A DNA stretch of 64,000 bases. Origin: Adiantum capillus-veneris. Taxonomy: Eukaryota; Streptophyta; Polypodiopsida; Polypodiales; Pteridaceae. The notes beneath the pieces are model-generated. The model had not been told where the DNA came from. It worked only from the letters and a program-made list of their open reading frames with translations, and made no database searches. The position numbers and the translations under genes were made by a program. The stretch spans positions 70,695,895 to 70,759,894 of the forward strand of contig CM043944.1 of assembly GCA_014529385.2 (NCBI GenBank), in the 5' to 3' direction. Below, in pieces: positions 9,130 through 19,280 of the stretch (positions are counted from its first letter, which is position 1; every line of letters starts with the position of its first letter).

Positions 9130-9989
9130 AAGCCCAGAAAACTTCGAGCTTCATGAACATTCTTTGAAGTCAAGCCAATCACGAATAGACTCAATTTTAG
9201 CCGGGTCCATCTGTACTCCTTTTGCTGAGACAATATGCCCCAAGAAATGTATCTCAGGCAAGAAAAATTCACTCTTTTTTGCGTTTATAACCAATTTGTG
9301 CTTCCGCAAAGCGTGAAAGACTAGCAGCAGATGGTGTCTGTGTTCTACTTAATTCTTGGAGAAAACGATGTCGTCATCAAAGAAAGTGCCCACAAATGAT
9401 CGATACTATCTAAAAATCCTATCCATCATTCGATGTACGAATATTTGGTCTGGAAAGCTGTCTTGTAGATGTCCCTCGTAGCAATTCGGATCTGATGATT
9501 TCCACTCTTTAGATCAATTCTGCTAAAACAAGAAAACCCCTAAAGTCTATTGAGTATATCATCGATCCTTGGAATAGGGAATCTGTTCTTGATGGTGATT
9601 TTATTGAGAGCTCTATAGTCAATACACATCCTCCAAGATCCATCTTTCTTTAGTACTAGCAACACCGGAGACTCCGGAGAACAGAAAGGTGAAGTGCTAG
9701 GTTGGATGAGACCCTTTTCAAGAAGTTCTTTTACTTGGTTTATTATTTCTTCATTTTGGGCTCGGCTAACTTGATAAGGTGGCCGGTTTGGTGGTGTACT
9801 ACCGAGAATCAAATCAATCGTGTGATTCCCGGACGAGAAAGAGGTAACTCGCCTGGTAGGCTTCAAAGAAACAATTAGCCTGTGCGTATAGAAATTCTTG
9901 TCGTTCCTTTTCCAATTCAGACATATTTAATCGTTGTTCATCATTCAGTTCTTTCAAGAAGATCGAGTAAACAAAAAGACTGGATTTCA
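9130..9989 (-). pseudogene. Ty3/gypsy element B: reverse transcriptase (truncated)
   Basis: The minus strand begins with the RT approach ([18 protein letters not shown]) and [17 protein letters not shown]. After a frame change near 9540 come I-D-L-K-S-G and a catalytic-loop variant F-D-D-D-I-V-F-S instead of Y/F-V-D-D. F-L-G-H-I-V-S and a D-P-A-K-I thumb segment follow, near 9200. Part of the palm between these is missing, and RNase H and integrase are absent. RT copies element RNA into cDNA; this copy cannot. Confidence 0.88.
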
Positions 9990-10325
9990 TTAATTTGGAA
10001 ATGCCGAAGCCGATACAAGTGGGACGGACTCGCCCTTCAATTTTACATCAAGTACAATTTCTCTGCCCTTCTCATTCTTCAAAGTCGCTTTCCTGGCCCT
10101 ATAATCAACCACAACATTGTTCTTGTGGAACCAAGGGATTCCTAGGAGGACGTCACACCCTTCCAAAGGCATGATGTAAAAGTCCTCGTACCCTAAATAC
10201 CCCTGACAATGCAAACGAAGTTTGCCAATGACAGGTCTAATGGCAACATCCGGTCCGGGTGCTGCTAGAACAACATCCACTTGTGGCCCCATTCTATCGG
10301 GCATAATTCCAAGTCGAGCTGCCAA
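9990..10325 (-). pseudogene. Ty3/gypsy element B: aspartic protease region
   Basis: The frame includes L-G-Y-E-D-F-Y-I-M-P and C-D-V-L-L-G-I-P-W-F, the flap-to-C-terminal part of plant gypsy proteases, then the linker to RT. The active-site segment lies in another frame near 10350-10380, where F-F-D-G-G-A-K-A-N-F can be read, so a frameshift interrupts the domain. The protease would process the polyprotein. Confidence 0.82.
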
Positions 10326-10385
10326 TTCACGTGAAATGAAGTTGGCCTTGGCTCCTCCGTCAAAGAAGATGACGGCTTCTTGGTC

Positions 10386-10766
10386 TCATACTTTGCCCCA
10401 TGCGCGACAAAGTTTTGTGCTTTCATCCATTTGATATGGGTCGGTCCCCACACAATCTGGTACCAGTCTTGCTTTCATCTTTCCTTTTCTTCCACGTTTT
10501 TCGGTTGCTCTAGAACTCTCTGGCCTATCTTTTGATTGTCCTTTGTGTGCCTTTCTGGGGCACCATGTAGAGATATGCCCTTGTTCTCCATAGTCAAAAC
10601 ACTTCCCCTCTTTGAGGTACTCGGATTTTTGTTCCTCTGTCAGTCGGAGACGTGCCTCCTCCTTTTTCCGAAACTTCCCTCTTCTTTTATTATCATTGGT
10701 TGAATTTTGTCCGGTCCTTGGTGTCAAAACTTGATCAGTAGGATACGCCAAATTACCTGAATGCAT
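10386..10766 (-). pseudogene. Ty3/gypsy element B: gag nucleocapsid
   Basis: A basic, Lys/Arg-rich segment with a single zinc-knuckle-like motif C-F-D-Y-G-E-Q-G-H-I-S-T-W-C near 10570-10610. The second Cys of the CCHC pattern is replaced by Tyr, so zinc binding is expected to be lost. It sits between the gag core and the protease, as in other plant gypsy elements. Confidence 0.8.
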
Positions 10767-12090
10767 AGCGAACCCTTGCTTAGCATGTCCATCAATTGTT
10801 GTATGGACTCGAACTTCTGTAGTATCAATAATCTCAAATCTCTTTGGGAAATCTTAGCAAAATCGCTCGATTTGCTGCTTAAAATTGATAAGAGGCAGGT
10901 AGAAAAGCATCCCAAAACCTTTTGCCATATAAATCCAGAATGTCTCCCTGGGTCATCCAGAGATGATTCCAAGTTTTAATCACATCACATTCGTAATCTT
11001 GAGTGAGCCAAGAGGAAATAAGAAGTCGCTTGAATTTTAGCCACTTTGTCGGTGCTTCTTTTCGTAAGAGAAGAGTGGACCACCATGTCCATGCATTTCC
11101 TTTCAAATAAGATGCTGCCCTCCTGATCTTTGAGTGCTCTTAGTAGCACCCTCTAGAAAAAGCGATGTCAAATTGTTGAATAAAGCAAGGGCCCTATGAG
11201 CATCTCTAAATCTGAAAAGGTATCAAATTTTAGTGCTTTTCCACCCTCCTTGAATTCTTTGGTCTTCTTGTTCTTATATTTGAGAAAGTCATATTGATCG
11301 GATCTATGAAAATGCTGCCTCTTTGAATAAAGCATCTGGTCCTCAGAGTCCGAACTCTCAAAAGACGATGAATCCTCCTTATAACTGTCAGAAAATTGTC
11401 GGGATCTTCAATGGGATCTACTTTTCTTGGCCTTCTTCTTGTTCTTTCCATGTCTCTGGTTCTTTCGTCGTTTCTTGCAATTTCTGTCATCACTGGAATC
11501 AGAAGAGGAAGACCTGTCGAAACTATCAGAAGAAGATGAGGACGAACTGGACACACCCTCGAAGCGTACATGCTTCTTTTGTTTTTGTGCATTAGCAAAA
11601 GAAGACCGACGACCCAAGTAACTAGGGTAGTCGATTCCCTTGCTGCGTCTCCTCGGATGCTTCGTGGCCCCCAAAAGTTGGTTGACTCGTCTTTCAACAC
11701 CATCGTCGAGTTCCTCTTGGGTGAACATCCGTGGAACAAGAGGTTTCTTCAGAGATGACTTCAAGGGTGAATCGATGGTTGTACGCCATCGGGAATGCAT
11801 CTCATCAATCAAGTGTCGGGTCAAAAATTTTGCGTATTGGGGATCCTTCAAAAACTGGGCATCTACTTCGCACAAGCATCAACTTGCTGTTGATGCTCAT
11901 CTCCAGTCGTTCGTACTCCGTAGGCGAGGTGGCCCGTACTCTCTATCTGTTGTTCCATTTGAATTATTCGTGTCTTCACCTGATCCAGAATTGTCGGGTG
12001 GGTTCGTCTGATTCTTGCAGGATTAGTCACCTGAATCCATGTGTGTCGCGGTAAAAAGGGATCGGATTTTCCGAGTGGAAGGAAAAATCG
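10767..12090 (-). pseudogene. Ty3/gypsy element B: gag N-terminal part and core
   Basis: Two recognisable pieces remain. At 10879-11106 is the gag core, with A-W-T-W-W and W-L-K-F-K-R-L-L then D-I-L-D-L-Y-G-K-R-F. At 11408-11875 is an N-terminal segment with a Ser-rich stretch and a Lys/Arg-rich end, preceded by a Gln-rich lead from about 12090. Frameshifts near 11110-11230 break the frame. Gag would form the particle that packages element RNA. Confidence 0.7.
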
Positions 12091-12094
12091 ACTG

Positions 12095-12108
12095 AGCTCC
12101 GATAACAT
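12095..12108 (-). promoter_or_regulatory. Variant primer-binding site of element B
   Basis: On the minus strand ATGTTATCGGAGC follows the LTR end. It differs from TGGTATCAGAGC at two positions, as expected of an aged initiator-Met primer site. Confidence 0.65.
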
Positions 12109-12558
12109 TGTAACAGACTTGGACACCACAAGTCAGAAATCTTGCATGACACACGAGAGAGTCACTTAAAAATACTTCACAAACTTAATCACAACTCACT
12201 TGAGTCGACACGGCCCGGTGTAGTTCCGTGCTTGAGCAAAGTTACAAGTCTCGAGGGTCCCCTCTGCTTATTGCTCTTCAACAAAGTTGAGCCAAAGAGT
12301 GACCCTGGGTTCATATTTAAAGGCCCCATGGGCTTCTCAAAATCAATACATGAAAAGCTTCTAACTCAAAAGCACCATCCCAAAAGCTGGCGTTGCCTTC
12401 AGGCTGCCACAAATCACGGAATTCTGTACAGTTGCCACGTCATCAGCCAACGTGAAACACGGAGCATCCGTACAACTACCACGTCATCAATTTTCTGTGA
12501 TCTCTCTCTCTCTCCCTCTTTATTTCTCTAGAGTTCCCAGGGCCCCATCGGACGGGAC
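12109..12558 (-). repeat. 5' LTR of element B, cut by a copia LTR
   Basis: It starts TGTAACAGAC on the plus strand and runs right into a copia LTR at 12559. It shares ordered blocks with the LTRs of elements 1 and 2: TTCATATTTAAAG, CATGAAAAGCT, GCCACGTCATCA, a short CT run and GGGCCCCATCGGACGGG. The outer part of this LTR lies beyond the copia insertion and was not found. Confidence 0.75.
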
Positions 12559-12925
12559 TGTTGGAGATCAAGCCTAATGACCTAACCTAGGAGTACCTTA
12601 GTCCTAGTTTAATATCTGCATTTTAAGCATTCAATAAGGCTAAAGGGTTTTTTACTCTTTGGGATCTTTTTACCTTTAGCACCCTCAATTCTCTCCCTAA
12701 ATCACTCCAAGATTAGTCGTAGTCTTCCAACTCCCTCTTCCTTATTGGACCCTTCTCATATCACTACAATCACTCCCTAGATATAGGATTTAATCTTCTT
12801 TTGTACTCCCTATATATAGGGACATCCGGTATGTATCTCTATGTGTGTTTTTACCAGAAGTTTAATATATTGCTAATCAGTTCTCATGCCTTGAATCATT
12901 CTCTATCAATGCTATTAATCTAATA
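12559..12925 (+). repeat. Ty1/copia 5' LTR
   Basis: A 367-base LTR-like unit begins TGTTGGAGATC and ends TAATCTAATA directly before a perfect primer-binding site. The expected closing CA is TA here, one substitution. A CTATATATAGG box at about 12808 is a plausible promoter. It interrupts the GGCCCC...GACGGG core of the element B LTR. The second LTR is not visible. Confidence 0.82.
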
Positions 12926-12941
12926 TGGTATCAGAGCTTGG
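12926..12941 (+). promoter_or_regulatory. Copia primer-binding site
   Basis: TGGTATCAGAGCTTGG is complementary to the 3' end of plant initiator methionine tRNA and abuts the copia LTR. Confidence 0.92.
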
Positions 12942-14214
12942 TTAATCTAACTATAGATTGATAGAGTGTTTCTGAGTTTTCATTAATGACAACCTTTCAA
13001 GGCTCGCAGCGAAGAAATGAAAGGCTACTCTGCAAATTCTTCAAATTACAAAACCACAAGGCGTGACCTTGTATTCTAAACAGTCTAGTGGTCACTCATA
13101 GCATAAGCGAGTACAAATTCAAGCCTTAATAAAAGACGGAAAGCTTTAAGTCTCTAATTGTTTCGTCACATCTCTGCATTGTCGTCAATGGCAAATCTCA
13201 ACAGATTCACAATTCGTGAAGGCGAGACCGTGTGATTCTCAATCGGCAACCTAGCCAGCTTCAATTCACTTTTCATCATTCAAACGATGCATCAAAGCTC
13301 TCAGATGATACGAGCGGTGGCGCTAGCTTTTGATTGCATCTCTGCATAGGAGCCCTCCTCACCATATTTCACCGTAGCGATGCTCAATCGAGCTCTTATT
13401 GGTCTCCCACACACAAATTGTCTGCAAAATAACTCAACACAGCCTCCTTACCCCCCCAACGGCAGCGCTTTGCTCGTCTAACGATATGCTACGCAATCTC
13501 TTTGATGAAAAGTGACTGTACCGATTGGCAATCCAAGGCATGGCGATACCGTACACACCCTTCACTCATCTTGTCAAAACCTATGGCTCTCACCTACAAG
13601 GGACGGCCGCCATCGACACCTACAAAAACGCAGTACAATAGTTTCCTTCTTTTATTTAAAAAGATTGTAAGGTTGTTTTAAGAGTCCTGTCCCATAGGGC
13701 TTCATTTTAAAGTCAAGTCATAAACTGCCTTGCTTCAAGAGTTTTGTCCCATGGCAATTCGACCTAGACTCAAATTGTAGGATTGCCTTGCCTCATAATC
13801 ATCATAAAAAACACATCTTTAAGAGGAGTTACCCAACTCCGCAAAATCAAACAAAAAGGTTTATCTACCCTTGTAAAGAGAATAGACACTGCCCTTGAAT
13901 AAAGTTAAGAGGTAAGACCTTCTCAAATCAAGCAATGAGTAAGAGCTCGTCTACATCTAGCTCAATCACATACGAAACCAAAGCTCCAGTAAATTGTGAC
14001 GAGGAAGTAACTTCTAGAGCTACACGTATACGTGCGTGGTCCTAGAATTTATAGGACAGCTAGAAAGAAATTCTGCATATATTGTAAAACTTGGTATGTC
14101 GAACCACAACAACCTAAACGAATTTCTGTTCAAGAAGCATTTGCCAATTAAATCTTTCTTTGTACGGAGTTTTAGACAGTGGTAGAGTAGTACGCTACTA
14201 AGACCACTCCTAAT
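12942..14214. other. Copia leader and unassigned sequence
   Basis: No coding domain is visible. Just before the gag scrap, an AGTGGTAGAGTAG word at 14178-14190 resembles a decayed primer-binding site, so a second copia LTR could end near 14178. A (TTTA)-rich patch lies near 13660. Confidence 0.35.
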
Positions 14215-14364
14215 ATGGAAGCCAGTGACAAATTCAATGGCACAAACTTCTTTACATGGCAAACACGAATAAAATTCAAACTTATGAAAAAAGGATTATG
14301 GGACATTGTAGGAAGAGAACCTTCATTTGAATCGTTGATATGTTCCCAATTTACAGCAGTATGA
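14215..14364 (+). pseudogene. Ty1/copia gag N-terminal fragment
   Basis: From an ATG at 14215 the plus strand encodes K-F-N-G-T-N-F-F-T-W-Q then K-L-M-K-K-G-L-W-D-I-V. This is the usual start of plant copia gag (the UBN2-type region). The frame stops at 14362 and the following sequence belongs to a LINE, so the copia was cut here. Confidence 0.8.
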
Positions 14365-15749
14365 TCAGTTTGTATGTGATATGAGGATGGATTACACATT
14401 GCAGCTATCGGATCATTATCTTGTTGTTGACTTTGTACTTTGGGCAACCCCTTTGTGATCGACCTCTTTCTCAGAAGCATCTACTACATATCAATAATGG
14501 TTATCTTACTATGAGGCGTTATAATTTCTGGACTTATTCTCCCACTGTTTGTCCACATGAATCTTGATCTTGATGCTGCTTGGTTTCACTTTGTTATGCG
14601 GATGCAGTGTGCTATTCAGGACTATGGTAAACATTACATGTATCAGACTTCGGGGGAGGTTTATGATGCCAACCAGGTTTGTCAACGGCTGCAGGTATTA
14701 GTTGACTGGCAACCTTGTCCAACTTTAAAATGTCGGAGTTGTGTGAAGCTCATGTATGTATCCAGCTCAATGACAAGTGGAAGCTTGATAAATGGAACAT
14801 GCGTGCTCGTCAACGGGTTTTTGTGGATAAAGGTTTTGCTTCGAAGCAATTTTTTAAGCATTGGCATCACACGAGGGTTTCACGGGACATTAAGCGAGTA
14901 ATGCTGCTTCAAGAGATTGGACATCTTGCTAATGTCATGGTCTCTCATTATAGGCAGGTGTTTGTTGCTCCTCCTCAGTCCTCTATAGAAGTTTGTCAAG
15001 CACGACAGTTGTTGCTATCTCATGTACATTCAATCCTCTCTTCACAAGATGCACAATGCCTTGAACCATTCACAGACTCTAAATTGCATTGTGTGCTGCA
15101 TGCATTGGGCCATTGGCGATCCCCTGGATTGGATGGGCTTTCTATGGAATTCTTCCTCTTCTTTAAGGAGAATCTTAAAGAGCCTTTGCTTTTCATGTTG
15201 AATGAGACATGGAAGAAATAAGAATTGCTAGTATCTTGGAAAGAGGGTTTGCTTAAATTGTTGTCTAAGCAAGCACTTTGTGAGCAATTTTCCCATTTGC
15301 AACCAATTACTTTGATGCCTGTCATTTACAAGTTATTGGCTAAGTTGTTGGTGAACAGAATTAGAGTTTTTCTTTGCCACATATCAGCTTGTATGGGCTC
15401 TGTTTCCCCTCGGTGGTCTTCCACAAATGGTTTTGGGCTTTTGGCATTCTCGCCTTCCTTACGGCGATTTGCGGTCTTCTTTATGTGGGTTAGATTTTAG
15501 GCTTATTGGACCTTGTGGGGACAACGTAATGGCTATATGTTCCACCGCTGCAATGAAGATCCTTTTCAATTTTTCAAGCTTTCCCTTGGGCAATCTTTAT
15601 GTTTTGCCTTGGAAGTTGGTGATATCACCCTAGAGATCATCAGCTTTCCTATGAATGCTTCTAGCTCTTTTTCACGACCGAAAACTTTCTGGGTTCTTTC
15701 CTTTGTATATGATCCTTTCCGTGAATTTTCCTTAGCTTGAGGTTTCCCA
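14365..15749 (+). pseudogene. LINE (non-LTR retrotransposon): endonuclease end and RT start
   Basis: The segment opens with M-D-Y-T-L-Q-L-S-D-H-Y-L-V-V, the S-D-H block near the end of an AP-type endonuclease. A long linker leads to L-H-A-L-G-H-W-R-S-P-G-L-D-G-L-S at about 15085-15150 (the S-P-G-x-D-G motif of LINE RTs), then W-K-E-G and P-I-T-L-M-P-V-I-Y-K-L-L-A-K-L-L-V-N-R-I-R to about 15365. Frame changes and stops are present. The sequence is cut by element 2 at 15750 and may resume at 18613. Confidence 0.82.
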
Positions 15750-16406
15750 TGTAACAAACTGCTGACGTGTCAAAGCCCTAAAGAATGGAGCCAACTTGCA
15801 GGTGCTGGCCGAGGGGCCTAAACCCTAAGAAGAACAAGTAACAAAAGAAGTCCTACCAACTTATGGGGACCCCGTCCGATGGGGCCCCAAGTGACATAAA
15901 GGATTAAAATAAAGCAGGACTCGTACACACGCAAAAACTGATGATGTGGCAGATTTTCAAAAATTATGTTGGCATGATGACGTGGCAGGCTATACGGATT
16001 TCCGCGTCTTGCGCTGGCTGATGACATTGCAGGCTGTACGAAATTTCCATGATTTACGCTGGCAACTTTTTGGCTTTGCTTTTGCACCAAATGCTTTTGA
16101 GTTTGAAGGCTTTTTACTGTAAACTGCTTTTGGGGCCTAGGGCCTTTAAATATGAGGATAGGGCTCATTCTCTGGCATGCTTCCTGAAGAAGGTGCAGAG
16201 TCTGGAGTGCCGGCCTATACTGTGTTGATGCAATATAAAGAAATACCAAAAGGGGCGCCAGGGTTTGGGGCCAATACTCTTTGGGATGGAATTCCGCCAC
16301 TCCATGTCGCATGTCGTCTCTCTCTTTCAGTTCAGTTGTTATTGAAGTGCTAAAAGTCTGTTCAGTCTGTTCTTTTCTATTAGCATGTGGTGCCCGTCTT
16401 GTGACA
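15750..16406 (+). repeat. 5' LTR of element 2
   Basis: 657 bases, TGTAACA...TGTGACA, with a CAATATAAAG box near 16230 as a candidate promoter. It keeps a short CTCTCT tract and the following TTCAGTTCAGTTGTTATTG, which the 3' LTR has lost. Confidence 0.92.
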
Positions 16407-16419
16407 GTGGTATCAGAGC
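16407..16419 (+). promoter_or_regulatory. Primer-binding site of element 2
   Basis: GTGGTATCAGAGC abuts the 5' LTR, the same initiator-Met type and spacing as in element 1. Confidence 0.93.
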
Positions 16420-16596
16420 ATTAGGCGTGTGCTTTTTTGAAAGCATACCAGTCCTACAAAAGAGCGGACAGAGCTATTGGAATTTGATTTGAGGTATCTT
16501 CGCCTTTTAACCCGGACTTATTAGGCACCCCCACCCTTCGGCGCGCTCCCGTCTTCACCAGCTCATGTCTTACAGGGTATAAGCCATTAAGATCAC

Positions 16597-16988
16597 TTGC
16601 AAGAGAAGGATCCAAGATTTGCTTCGAGCTGCCGTTTTTCTCAGAGAGAGTACCATGCAGATGTCTATAGCTACCAAGCCACACACTTCCAAGGACTTGG
16701 CAAGCTTTCAAGAAAAAAAAAATTTGCCCGAAGTTGTATGTTTTCTGACATCTTCCTTCGGAGTGCAACTTCTGGCAGAGTGGGGTATCCTGAAATGCTT
16801 GCCAATAAAACCCTAGCAGATTATAACTTGAAATTTCTCGACATCTCTCAGTAGATGTCTCTTCACGAGTAGATGACCTTTGAGGTCTAGTGCGATTGCT
16901 ATCTTGGAACTACCATCGCCGCCAAAGAAACATTGTTTGTCCAAGAGCTAATGGACCATGCTGTGCTCGGCTACAACCCTATGGGATG
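16597..16988 (+). pseudogene. Broken copy of the small frame shared with element 1
   Basis: It starts M-Q-E-K-D-P-R-F like the 105-aa frame at 2655-2972 and shares the blocks T-L-A-D-Y-N-L-K-F-L-D-I-S and T-T-I-A-A-K-E-T-L-F-V-Q-E. It has an insertion of about 25 codons (K/S/F-rich, near 16690-16760) and TAG stops from 16853 on. The matching frame in two separate insertions suggests common descent from one source element. Function unknown. Confidence 0.55.
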
Positions 16989-17265
16989 AACCTAACCCTA
17001 ATTTTTTATGCAGGTTTCAAGATGGAAAGTCAGTCGACTTTTTGAGCTCAATTGATGTCGAGATTGCTTTTTAAGTTTGAGTTCTGTTTGAACTTGTTAG
17101 ATGATCCTGTTTGGAATTTGCTTGAAATGGATGGTATCTGTTTTGAACCTATTTTGGTGCCGATTTGAATTGTTTGACTATGGTTTGATACTGGTTTCAA
17201 GGATCGGTGATTTTACTCCTGGGTGGAGAAGTGAGAAATATTGTTTTGGTATTGTTTGAACCGCG

Positions 17266-17610
17266 GAACGATGCAGGCCGATGCCTGGGGAGCGTTTTGT
17301 TGTATGTTTGAAAACCTTCGAACGATGCAGGCCGATGCCTGGGAGCGTTTGGTTGTATGCTTGTAAAATAATTATTGTTGTGACTCCCGGTCTGGACCTG
17401 GATGGTTATGCGGGAGGAGTATTAAGAAGTCTGAGCAGTGATTACTCTCAGCACCTCCAAACGACGCAGACTGCGGTCTTGGGGGCGTTTGGTTGTAAAG
17501 GCCTCTATACCTCCCGACCCGGACCTTTTTAGGTTATGCGGGAGGAGTGATGAGGGAGTCGTTGAATATCTCCCAGCTCGGACCTTGTTAGGTTATGCGG
17601 GAGGAGTGTT
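17266..17610 (+). repeat. GC-rich direct repeats in the interior of element 2
   Basis: Three copies of AACGATGCAGGCCGATGCC-type units with GGAGCGTTTGGTTGTA, and three copies of GACCTGGTTAGGTTATGCGGG-type units ending GGAGGAGT. The order mirrors the reverse complement of 2040-2400 in element 1, so the block belonged to the parent element. Confidence 0.75.
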
Positions 17611-17818
17611 TATCAGCAACTTTATGTCTCTATGTCTTGTAACATGCATATGTAAGCATTTGTGTTGCATTATGATGTTCCAGCTACTGAATATTCCTAA
17701 TTGGATAAGATTGCATGGGTATGTAATTTTAGTGCATCAAGACATCCGTGGAAGATCAGTACGATCTGGGTGTGATGGCTAATTTTACTACGCCGGAATA
17801 TCAAGAGTTCCGATTTGG

Positions 17819-17895
17819 ACGAAAGGAGAAGCTAACTCCTTGATCAAAAGAGCCGATAGAAGAAGCTAACTCCTTAGCAAAAAGAGCAAACTGAT
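17819..17895 (+). repeat. Hairpin units before the polypurine tract of element 2
   Basis: AAGGAGAAGCTAACTCCTT near 17823, and a second unit near 17858 with one eroded arm. Same inverted-repeat unit as 1741-1829. Confidence 0.65.
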
Positions 17896-17970
17896 TGTCT
17901 CTCGGAAATTTTTTTGAGCTAACTTGAGTCGTTTTGAAGATATGCTATAATTGCGGGCGATTACTCTCTT

Positions 17971-17984
17971 TCAAGAAGGGGAGA
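17971..17984 (+). promoter_or_regulatory. Polypurine tract of element 2
   Basis: TCAAGAAGGGGAGA lies immediately upstream of the 3' LTR start, identical to the tract in element 1. Confidence 0.88.
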
Positions 17985-18612
17985 TGTAACAAACTGTTGA
18001 TGTGTCAAAGCCCTAAAGAATGGAGCCAACTTGCAGGTGTGCTGGCCGAGGGGCCTAAACCCTAAGAAGAACAAGTAACAAAAGAAGTCCTACCAACTTA
18101 TGGAGACCCCGTCCAATGGGGCCCCAAGTGACATAAAGGATTAAAATAAAGCGGGACCTGTACACACGCAAAAATTGATGACGTGGCAGATTTTCAAAAA
18201 TTATGCTAGCATGATGACGTGGTAGGCTGTACGGATTTCCGCGTTTTGCGTTGGCTGATGACGTTGCAAGCTATACAAAATTTCCGTGATTTACGCTGGC
18301 AACTTTTCGGCTTTGCTTTTGCACCAGATGCTTTTGAGTTTGAAGGCTTTTTACTGTAAATTACTTTTGGGACCTAGGGCCTGTAAATATGAGGTTAGGG
18401 CTCATTCTCTGGCATGCTTCCCGAAGAAGGTGCAAAGTCTGGAGTGCCGGCATGTACTGTGTTGATGCAATATAAAGAAATACCGAAAGGGGCGCCAGGG
18501 TTTGGGGCCAATACTCTTTGGGGTGGAATTTTGCCACTCCGTGTCGCGTGTCGTGCTAAAAGTCTGTTCAAACTGTTCTTTTCTATTGGCACATGGTGCC
18601 CGTCTTGTGACA
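17985..18612 (+). repeat. 3' LTR of element 2
   Basis: 628 bases, matching 15750-16406 with substitutions and one main gap of about 30 bases that removes the CT tract. It ends TTGTGACA before the TCCCA duplication. Confidence 0.92.
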
Positions 18613-18738
18613 TCCCACCTGTAAATTAATACCAAAGATTTACCCAAAAAAACGTTTCCTTACCTTGAGGTTTCCCACCTAAAAATTAATACCAAAGATT
18701 TACCAAAAAAAAACATAGATATGTGTGCACCCGCGCGC

Positions 18739-18787
<49 letters not shown>

Positions 18788-19280
18788 TAAAGTCAATCCG
18801 ATGGTAATGAAGCTTTTATACACTCTGTTAGATTATTAGGGCAATACAACCCTATCATCTATGACAAAAGAGAGGATGATTGCATTAGCTGAAAAGATGA
18901 CTTACATAAAGACTTTTACATAAAAATTGACGAACAGGTACTTCTTTCCAAAACAATTCCTTGGTTAGGATATACGGTTTCTCCAGATTGGGTTATTTCT
19001 CCATTCGCGGACTCTGCTGATAGAGGTAAGTTTTGTAGCAAGGGATAGTGTACTTGGAAAGGCTTGTCTGCGCGAGGGGAAGGAGCTTCTTCATGCTTGG
19101 TTAGTCTTTTTCAGTGGATCTGCTGGTGGCAGTATACTTACCGTATGGTTGCTCATTTGGTGATGGAATTGGCCTCCCCTTTTCTAGCTTAATCTTTTGA
19201 GCTACTTGTAATTCTTTTTGGGTTGCATGGATTGTATTTATGGTTGTTGCTCAATATAATTTAACTCTCTCTATCAAAGA
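18613..19280 (+). pseudogene. Probable 3' remainder of the LINE
   Basis: The segment starts with a duplicated 60-base block (TACCAAAGATTTACC at 18631 and 18691), then a GT/GA microsatellite (18739-18782). From 18980 to 19270 low-quality frames end in ATGGTTGTTGCTCAATATAATTT, which resembles LINE 3' ends. The placement after the TCCCA duplication makes it the continuation of 14365-15749, but no domain proves it. Confidence 0.35.

Larger units (their letters stand above)
15750..18612 (+). mobile_element. Non-autonomous LTR retrotransposon, element 2
   Basis: A complete element of 2863 bases: 5' LTR 15750-16406, primer-binding site, short broken frame, repeat-rich interior, polypurine tract, 3' LTR 17985-18612. 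It is flanked by a perfect TCCCA duplication (15745-15749 and 18613-18617). No gag or pol domain is present. It shares LTR, frame and interior repeats with element 1 but lacks the telomere-like LTR block, and it sits inside a LINE relic. Confidence 0.93.
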
